A stretch of 9,791 bases of DNA from NCBI GenBank assembly GCA_945889565.1, contig CAMDBZ010000040.1:1-9791 (forward strand), written 5' to 3'. The notes under the pieces were generated by a model that was not told where the DNA came from, ran no database searches, and saw only the letters and a list, made by a program, of their open reading frames with translations. The stretch comes from Thermoflexus hugenholtzii JAD2. GTDB taxonomy: Bacteria > Chloroflexota > Dehalococcoidia > UBA2979. Positions 6,145 through 9,791 of this stretch are shown here, piece after piece. Positions within the stretch are counted from its first letter, which is position 1. Every line of letters starts with the position of its first letter. The translations under genes and the position numbers were made by a program.

Positions 6145-7560
6145 ATGGCACGAGGCCCCTCCCGCGGGCGCGCCGCGAGCGCGCCTGGCGAACCGCAGAA
6201 CGAGCCGATGGGCGACATGTCGCTCGACGCTGACGAAGAGCGCGCGGACCGCCCCCCCCGCCCCGACCGGCCCGAGCGCCGCAACGGCGACGCGCCCCTG
6301 AACGTCAACATCTCGGAGCTCGAGCGCCGCCCGCGCGAGGACCTGATCGCCTTCGCCCAGTCGCTGCAGGTGGAGAACGCGCCCTCGCTGCCCAAGCAAG
6401 AGCTGATGTTCCGCATCCTCCAGCACCAGGCCGTGCGCCACGGCAACATCTTCTCCGGTGGCGTGCTCTCCGTCGTCGACGATGGGTTCGGCTTCCTCCG
6501 CGGCGAGCGGCTGATTCCCGGCCCCAACGACGTGTACGTGTCGCAGTCGCAGATCCGTCGCTTCAGCCTGCGCAACGGCGACTATGTCACCGGCCAGGTG
6601 CGCCAGCCCAAGGACTCCGAAAAGTACTACGGCCTGCTGCGCGTGGACGCCGTCAACGGCGTGGACCCGGACATCGCCCGCCGCCGCCCGTACTTCGAGA
6701 ACCTCACGCCGATCTTCCCGAACCGCCAGCTCCCGCTCGAGGGCGACTCGATGGAGCTGAGCCAGCGCATCGTGGACCTCTTCGCGCCGATCGGCCGCGG
6801 CCAGCGCGGCCTCATCGTCTCGCCCCCCAAGGCCGGCAAGACGATGCTGCTGAAGTCCATCGCGCACGGCATCAGCCAGAACAACCCGGACGTCCACCTC
6901 ATGGTGCTGCTCATTGGCGAGCGGCCGGAGGAAGTGACGGACATGCAGCGCTCCGTGCGCGGCGAGGTGATCGCCTCCACCTTCGACGAGCCCGTCGAGG
7001 ACCACATCCGCGTGGCCGAGGCTGCCATCGAGCGCGCCCGCCGGCTGGTCGAGGGCGGCACCGACGTCGTCATCCTCATGGACTCGGTCACCCGCCTGGC
7101 CCGCGCCTACAACCTCGCCATCCCCACGAGCGGCCGCACGCTCTCCGGCGGCATGGACCCCATCGCGCTCTACCCGCCCAAGCGCTTCTTCGGCTCCGCC
7201 CGCAACCTCGAAGAAGGCGGCTCGCTGACGATCATCGCGACCTGCCTCGTCGAGACCGGCTCACGCATGGACGACGTCATCTTCGAGGAGTTCAAGGGCA
7301 CCGGGAACATGGAGCTCCGGCTCGACCGCCGCCTCGCCGAAAAGCGCGTCTACCCCGCCATCGACATCTTCGCCTCGTCGACGCGGCGCGAAGACCTGCT
7401 CTTCGATGAGGAGACGCTGCGCCAGGTCTGGTTGCTCCGCCGCATGGCCGCCATGATCGGCGACCAGGGCACCGACGCCACCGAGCGCGTGCTCGAGCGG
7501 CTCTCGAAGACCAAGACGAACGCCGAGTTCCTCGCCACCCTCAAGTCCGAGGTCATCTAG
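6145..7560 (+). CDS. rho: transcription termination factor Rho
   Basis: A hexameric RNA-dependent ATPase/translocase that ends untranslated transcripts. The 471 residues comprise a polar, charged N-terminal extension (1-52), the Rho_N helical domain (about 55-98), and the cold-shock-like RNA-binding domain (about 102-170) with the RNP1 motif DGFGFLR at 113-119. The ATPase domain follows. It has Walker A PPKAGKTMLL at 227-236 (Lys232), Walker B VVILMDSVTR at 308-317 (Asp313), the Q-loop PTSGRTLSGG at 327-336, the R-loop FKGTGN at 383-388, and the arginine finger Arg414 in SSTRRE. All key residues are intact. The ATG at 6145 gives a natural N-terminus and has a weak AAGG site. The upstream frame is open but not family-like. 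It probably has its own promoter and may be autoregulated through the C-rich leader. Confidence 0.98.
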   Translation: MARGPSRGRAASAPGEPQNEPMGDMSLDADEERADRPPRPDRPERRNGDAPLNVNISELERRPREDLIAFAQSLQVENAPSLPKQELMFRILQHQAVRHGNIFSGGVLSVVDDGFGFLRGERLIPGPNDVYVSQSQIRRFSLRNGDYVTGQVRQPKDSEKYYGLLRVDAVNGVDPDIARRRPYFENLTPIFPNRQLPLEGDSMELSQRIVDLFAPIGRGQRGLIVSPPKAGKTMLLKSIAHGISQNNPDVHLMVLLIGERPEEVTDMQRSVRGEVIASTFDEPVEDHIRVAEAAIERARRLVEGGTDVVILMDSVTRLARAYNLAIPTSGRTLSGGMDPIALYPPKRFFGSARNLEEGGSLTIIATCLVETGSRMDDVIFEEFKGTGNMELRLDRRLAEKRVYPAIDIFASSTRREDLLFDEETLRQVWLLRRMAAMIGDQGTDATERVLERLSKTKTNAEFLATLKSEVI

Positions 7561-7697
7561 CACCGGACTGTCCCTCGCCCCGCCTGCAATACCCGCGCCA
7601 GCCCTGCGCGCGTCTTCCGTGACGGTTCCGTAACGCGTCGCGCAGTCCCGCTTGATCGTACGCATCCGCTCATAATCTAACGGTGACGGGCACGGTA
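7561..7697. other. post-rho intergenic segment with a stem-loop
   Basis: Non-coding. It contains a possible long stem-loop at 7604-7645. The outer arms are CTGCGCG (7604-7610) and CGCGCAG (7639-7645). The inner helix is CGTgACGG (7618-7625) with CCGTaACG (7628-7635) around a TT loop. No U-tract follows, so if it ends the rho transcript it would not be a canonical intrinsic terminator. A locally AT-richer patch at 7652-7680 (TTGATC, then TAATCT 15 bp later) is a poorly spaced promoter candidate. Confidence 0.35.
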
Positions 7698-7715
7698 ATG
7701 TGATGAGCATCACAT
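7698..7715. promoter_or_regulatory. CRP/FNR-family operator palindrome
   Basis: A perfect 18-bp inverted repeat, ATGTGAT-GAGC-ATCACAT. Its core TGTGA-N6-TCACA (7699-7703 and 7710-7714) is the full CRP consensus, with every base of both half-sites matched. It lies in non-coding DNA upstream of the LysM/M23 gene, with its centre about 90 bp before the predicted transcription start, a distance used by class I activator sites. The regulator itself is not in the window. Confidence 0.7.
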
Positions 7716-7761
7716 GGTAATCCTGAGCGCTGTGCTGGCCATTACGGCGCATGATCCCGGG

Positions 7762-7789
7762 TTGTCGGGTCCGATCACCGTGGTATCCT
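7762..7789 (+). promoter_or_regulatory. promoter with extended -10 for the LysM/M23 gene
   Basis: The -35 box is TTGTCG (7762-7767) and the -10 box TATCCT (7784-7789), each four of six consensus bases, with a 16-bp spacer. TG at 7781-7782 one base before the -10 makes an extended -10. Predicted start near 7796, the first base of the structured leader. Confidence 0.5.
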
Positions 7790-7795
7790 CGCCCC

Positions 7796-7925
7796 GCGTT
7801 GGAGCGCCTTCTCGTAGGGGGGCCCACCCGCCAGCCTCGGTGCAGCCGAGCGCGCAGGCGGCAATAGCGGAAGGCCGAAGCCGATTCCCGAGCCCGGCAC
7901 GATCACACCGCCCCCGCGCAAACGC
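7796..7925 (+). ncRNA. structured 5' leader RNA, riboswitch-like, class uncertain
   Basis: The predicted transcript start begins a region that can close on itself. GCGTT (7796-7800) pairs with AACGC (7921-7925), and GCGC (7804-7807) with GCGC (7916-7919). Inside is a hairpin with CCGCC (7828-7832) to GGCGG (7857-7861) and CTCGG (7836-7840) to CCGAG (7846-7850), plus GGC-CGAA-GCC (7873-7882). The blocks GGGGGGCCCA (7817-7826) and CCCGAGCCCGGCA (7887-7899) recall c-di-AMP (ydaO-yuaA) riboswitch core segments, and that class often controls LysM/M23 cell-wall hydrolases. However, the order and several invariant bases (GCUAACC) do not match. GC-rich DNA folds easily by chance, and the 3' part may be coding if translation starts at 7884. 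Confidence 0.35.
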
Positions 7926-7949
7926 CGCAGCCGGGCGCTGCTGCGCGCA

Positions 7950-7966
7950 GCTCGCTACCCGCGAGC
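7950..7966 (+). other. short perfect hairpin upstream of the LysM/M23 gene
   Basis: GCTCGC (7950-7955), loop TACCC, GCGAGC (7961-7966): a six-base perfect stem. No U-run follows. It may be part of the leader's expression platform or simply lie in the coding N-terminal extension. Confidence 0.3.
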
Positions 7967-8024
7967 CCACGCGCGCACGTACCACACCCGCGTCCTCACG
8001 CACGCCGGCGTCGCCGCCCTGCTG

Positions 8025-9143
8025 ATGGTGGCCACGCTGCTCAGCGTCCGCGCCGGCGGCGGCCCGTCGAGTGGCCCCGCGCCCGCGCTGCGCGTCTCCG
8101 CCTTCTCGCTCCCGGGCCTCGCCGCGGCCGTGCCTGCGGCCTCCGTCACTCGCCTCGACGCGGGGGCCGTCCCGCTCACCGTCGTCGCGCCGGCGGTCCA
8201 GCAGGAGACCGTGCTGCGCGCCACCGACACCACGCAGCAAGCGCTGTCGGTGCTCGGCCAGCGCGTCGCCGCCGCCAGCGCCAGCCCCAGCGCCGCCGCC
8301 CCCACCGGCGACGAGCGCGTCGTCGCCTCCCGCACGCAGGAGCCGCAGCGCTTCTACCAGTACGTGGTCCAGGCGGGCGACACGGTCACCGGCATCGCTG
8401 CGCGCTTCGGCGTCGGCGCCAATTACATCGTCTGGAACAACGTCCTCATCTCGGACCAGGACACGCTCGCCATCGGCTCGAGCCTGCAAATCCCCGCCGT
8501 CGACGGCATCCTCCACCAGGTGCGGGTCGACGAGACGCTCACCGACATCGCCGTGCAGTACGACGCAAAGATCGCCGACATCGTCGGCTTCTCCGCCAAC
8601 GGCCTCGCCGGCAACCCGAACCTGCTGCGCGAAGGCTCGACGATCCTCGTGCCGGGCGGCAAGATCGCCCCGCGGCCCGCGCCCAGCCTGCGCCCGGCCG
8701 CACCGGCGGCCCAGGCCGCCGCCCCGGCAGCCGGGGCTGCCGCTGCGGTCGCGCGCCCCGCCGCCGCGCCCGGCCGCGCGCGCTTCATCTGGCCGGTCGT
8801 CAACAACGTCACCTCGTTCTTCGGAGCCTCGCACCCGCTCGGCATCGACATCGAAGCGCCCTTCGTACCGGTGGCGGCTGCCGACGCGGGCCAGGTCGTC
8901 TTCGCCGGCGGCAGCACCTGCTGCTCGTACGGCCTCAACGTCGTCATCCGCCACGAAGGCGGCCTCGAGACCCGCTACGCCCACCTGTCCAGCATCGCCG
9001 TGGATCTCGGCCAGTTCGTTGAGCAGGGAGCGACGCTGGGTGTCAGCGGCGCCACCGGCCGCGCCACCGGCGCGCACCTGCACTTCGAAGTCTGGCTGAA
9101 CGGCAACATCGTCAACCCGATGGGCGCCGGCTACCTGCCCTAG
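8025..9143 (+). CDS. LysM and M23 domain cell-wall hydrolase, membrane-anchored (start probably upstream)
   Basis: A peptidoglycan-binding endopeptidase, 372 residues from the ATG. LysM1 lies at about 111-157 (YVVQAGDTVTGIAARFGV...), a second LysM-like repeat at about 163-210, an Ala/Pro-rich linker at 214-250, and the M23 (LytM-type) domain at about 255-368. M23 zinc and catalytic residues are visible: HPLGID with His270/Asp275, YAHLS with His320, and HLHFEV with His351/His353. The usual first motif is H.G.D; here one extra residue separates His and Asp. The ATG at 8025 falls inside a hydrophobic helix. The same frame is open upstream from 7818 and reads RKRRSRALLR...YHTRVLTHAGVAALL, a basic tail plus the rest of the helix, so the true start is likely a non-AUG codon (ATT 7884 or CTG 7938/7941). 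It acts outside the membrane in wall remodelling. Confidence 0.93.
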   Translation: MVATLLSVRAGGGPSSGPAPALRVSAFSLPGLAAAVPAASVTRLDAGAVPLTVVAPAVQQETVLRATDTTQQALSVLGQRVAAASASPSAAAPTGDERVVASRTQEPQRFYQYVVQAGDTVTGIAARFGVGANYIVWNNVLISDQDTLAIGSSLQIPAVDGILHQVRVDETLTDIAVQYDAKIADIVGFSANGLAGNPNLLREGSTILVPGGKIAPRPAPSLRPAAPAAQAAAPAAGAAAAVARPAAAPGRARFIWPVVNNVTSFFGASHPLGIDIEAPFVPVAAADAGQVVFAGGSTCCSYGLNVVIRHEGGLETRYAHLSSIAVDLGQFVEQGATLGVSGATGRATGAHLHFEVWLNGNIVNPMGAGYLP

Positions 9144-9153
9144 CGCCCGCCCT

Positions 9154-9177
9154 CGCGCCGCGGGAGCGCGCGGCGCG
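9154..9177. terminator. candidate bidirectional terminator hairpin between convergent genes
   Basis: CGCGCCGC (9154-9161) and GCGGCGCG (9170-9177) form a perfect eight-base GC stem around an eight-base loop, 10 bp after the LysM/M23 stop and in the 129-bp gap to the convergent MBL gene. Position and strength suggest a transcription barrier, but there is no T-tract on either side. Confidence 0.4.
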
Positions 9178-9201
9178 GCCGGCGCGTCGCCGTCCACGGC
9201 A

Positions 9202-9231
9202 CAGCCTGACCCCGCAGCCTGACCCCGCAGC
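9202..9231. repeat. 13-bp tandem repeat, 2.3 copies
   Basis: CAGCCTGACCCCG occurs at 9202-9214 and exactly again at 9215-9227, followed by CAGC. It lies in the convergent intergenic gap and is probably a small slippage duplication. Confidence 0.85.
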
Positions 9232-9272
9232 GCCGAGACGTGCCAGCCCATCCCCGAGCCACCGCCGTCGAG

Positions 9273-9791
9273 CTAGTTGCGCGGCTCCAGCAACACCACC
9301 CGCTGCCGCTCGCTCCCCGCCTTCGCCTGCAGCGAGAGCTTCGCCAGCGGCGCCTCCGCCGTCGCCCCGAGCGCGCCGAGGAAGGCCGCGAGCGCCGGGT
9401 CCGCGCCGCCCTCGGGCGCCACGTCGCCCGCGGCCCGGTAGCTCACGGGGATCACGATCGACGGCTCCAGCGCGCGCACCGCGCGTGCCGCCTCGTCCGG
9501 CGCCAGCGCGCCCTCGCCGATCGGCACCACCAGCACGTCGGCGTTGGAGAGCGCCTCGGCCTGCTCGGCCGACGGCGGCTGCCCGATCGCGCCCAGCAGC
9601 GCGATGCTCAGGCCCTCCGCCTCCAGCAGGAACGCCGTGCGGCGCTCGCGCGCCCCGGACTCGTCGGGCCGCGCCCACGCCGAGATGGCCGTGAGCTGCA
9701 CCCCCATCACGTCGTACTCACCCGGCCCGTCGATCACCCGCGGCTGCCCGCGCACCCCCGCCACGTGATCGTGCAGCGGGTCGTGGTGCGA
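9273..9791 (-). CDS. UlaG-like MBL-fold protein with degenerate metal site (partial, 5' end beyond window)
   Basis: The frame is open to the right edge; 172 C-terminal residues are present. It matches the UlaG/Lactamase_B_3 branch of the metallo-beta-lactamase fold. VIDGPGEYDVMGV corresponds to the V..GPGEYEV.GV block, followed by an ADVLVVPIG strand (84-92), LEPSIVIPVSYR (108-119) and a closing VVLLEPRN. The metal ligands appear lost. The HLGD motif reads LLGA (65-68), the P.HY His reads Ser117 (PVSY), and the first motif reads SHHDPLHDH at the edge instead of H.H.DH. A hydrolase function is therefore uncertain, and it may be a structural or regulatory relative. A GTG at 9764 is an internal codon rather than the start. 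It is convergent with the LysM/M23 gene. Confidence 0.8.
   Translation of the reverse strand, partial: SHHDPLHDHVAGVRGQPRVIDGPGEYDVMGVQLTAISAWARPDESGARERRTAFLLEAEGLSIALLGAIGQPPSAEQAEALSNADVLVVPIGEGALAPDEAARAVRALEPSIVIPVSYRAAGDVAPEGGADPALAAFLGALGATAEAPLAKLSLQAKAGSERQRVVLLEPRN

Noticed and set aside
7796..7925. Cobalamin, c-di-GMP or SRP RNA as the identity of the leader
   Set aside because: None of their conserved cores (B12 box, GGGCAAACC, GGAAGGAAGCAGCC) is present; only weak ydaO-like blocks remain.
7714..8025. 103-codon plus-strand frame starting in the CRP-like palindrome
   Set aside because: After a short hydrophobic start it becomes Arg/Ala/Pro-rich with no Shine-Dalgarno. The alternative frame joins the LysM/M23 protein instead.
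7710..9251. 513-codon minus-strand frame across the LysM/M23 gene
   Set aside because: Gly/Arg/Ala-rich translation without domains, antisense to clear LysM and M23 motifs.
1..9791. CRISPR arrays, tRNA or rRNA genes, insertion sequences and attachment sites
   Set aside because: No repeat-spacer pattern, tRNA-like fold with T-arm, rRNA segment, transposase or flanking inverted repeats were seen on either strand.

Overview
The window is GC-rich bacterial chromosome (roughly 70% G+C by eye) with very dense coding and strong G/C bias at third codon positions. The gene set fits a high-GC Chloroflexota bacterium, perhaps a Dehalococcoidia relative: a UlaG-like MBL protein, a TalC-type transaldolase, Rho with a short N-terminal extension, and a LysM/M23 protein with a long Ala/Pro linker. 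The gene order pyrG, membrane protein, transaldolase, rho, LysM-M23 also suggests this. The placement is inferred from gene content, because no rRNA or other phylogenetic marker is present. I see no mobile element, CRISPR array, tRNA or rRNA, and no sign of recent transfer.

Layout. A leftward block (2892 down to 1) carries an M16B processing-type peptidase, an alpha/beta hydrolase and a CitE/HpcH-like TIM-barrel protein that runs off the left edge. The genes are 2 and 18 bases apart, so they are probably one operon. A 261-bp divergent region (2893-3153) separates it from a rightward block with a good pyrG promoter. That block is CTP synthase (pyrG, TTG start with a Shine-Dalgarno), a four-helix membrane protein that overlaps pyrG by a GTGA junction, and a transaldolase 32 bp further on. 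Rho follows after a 218-bp leader that ends in a C-rich, G-poor, rut-like stretch. A 464-bp regulatory region comes next, then a LysM/M23 cell-wall hydrolase. A convergent leftward gene, a UlaG-like MBL-fold protein cut by the right edge, closes the window.

The most interesting part is 7561-8024. It holds a perfect CRP/FNR-type palindrome, an extended -10 promoter about 90 bp further on, and a GC-rich transcript that can fold into a closed multi-helix leader. It precedes a cell-wall hydrolase whose first in-frame ATG cuts through its membrane anchor. This could be an undescribed or divergent riboswitch-like control region, or a normal leader combined with a non-AUG start codon. Two edge genes (CitE-like and MBL-like) look like members of enzyme families that have lost their metal-binding residues.

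Functions are mostly housekeeping: pyrimidine nucleotide synthesis, pentose phosphate metabolism, transcription termination, envelope remodelling and proteolysis. The linkage looks like conserved neighbourhood rather than a single pathway.
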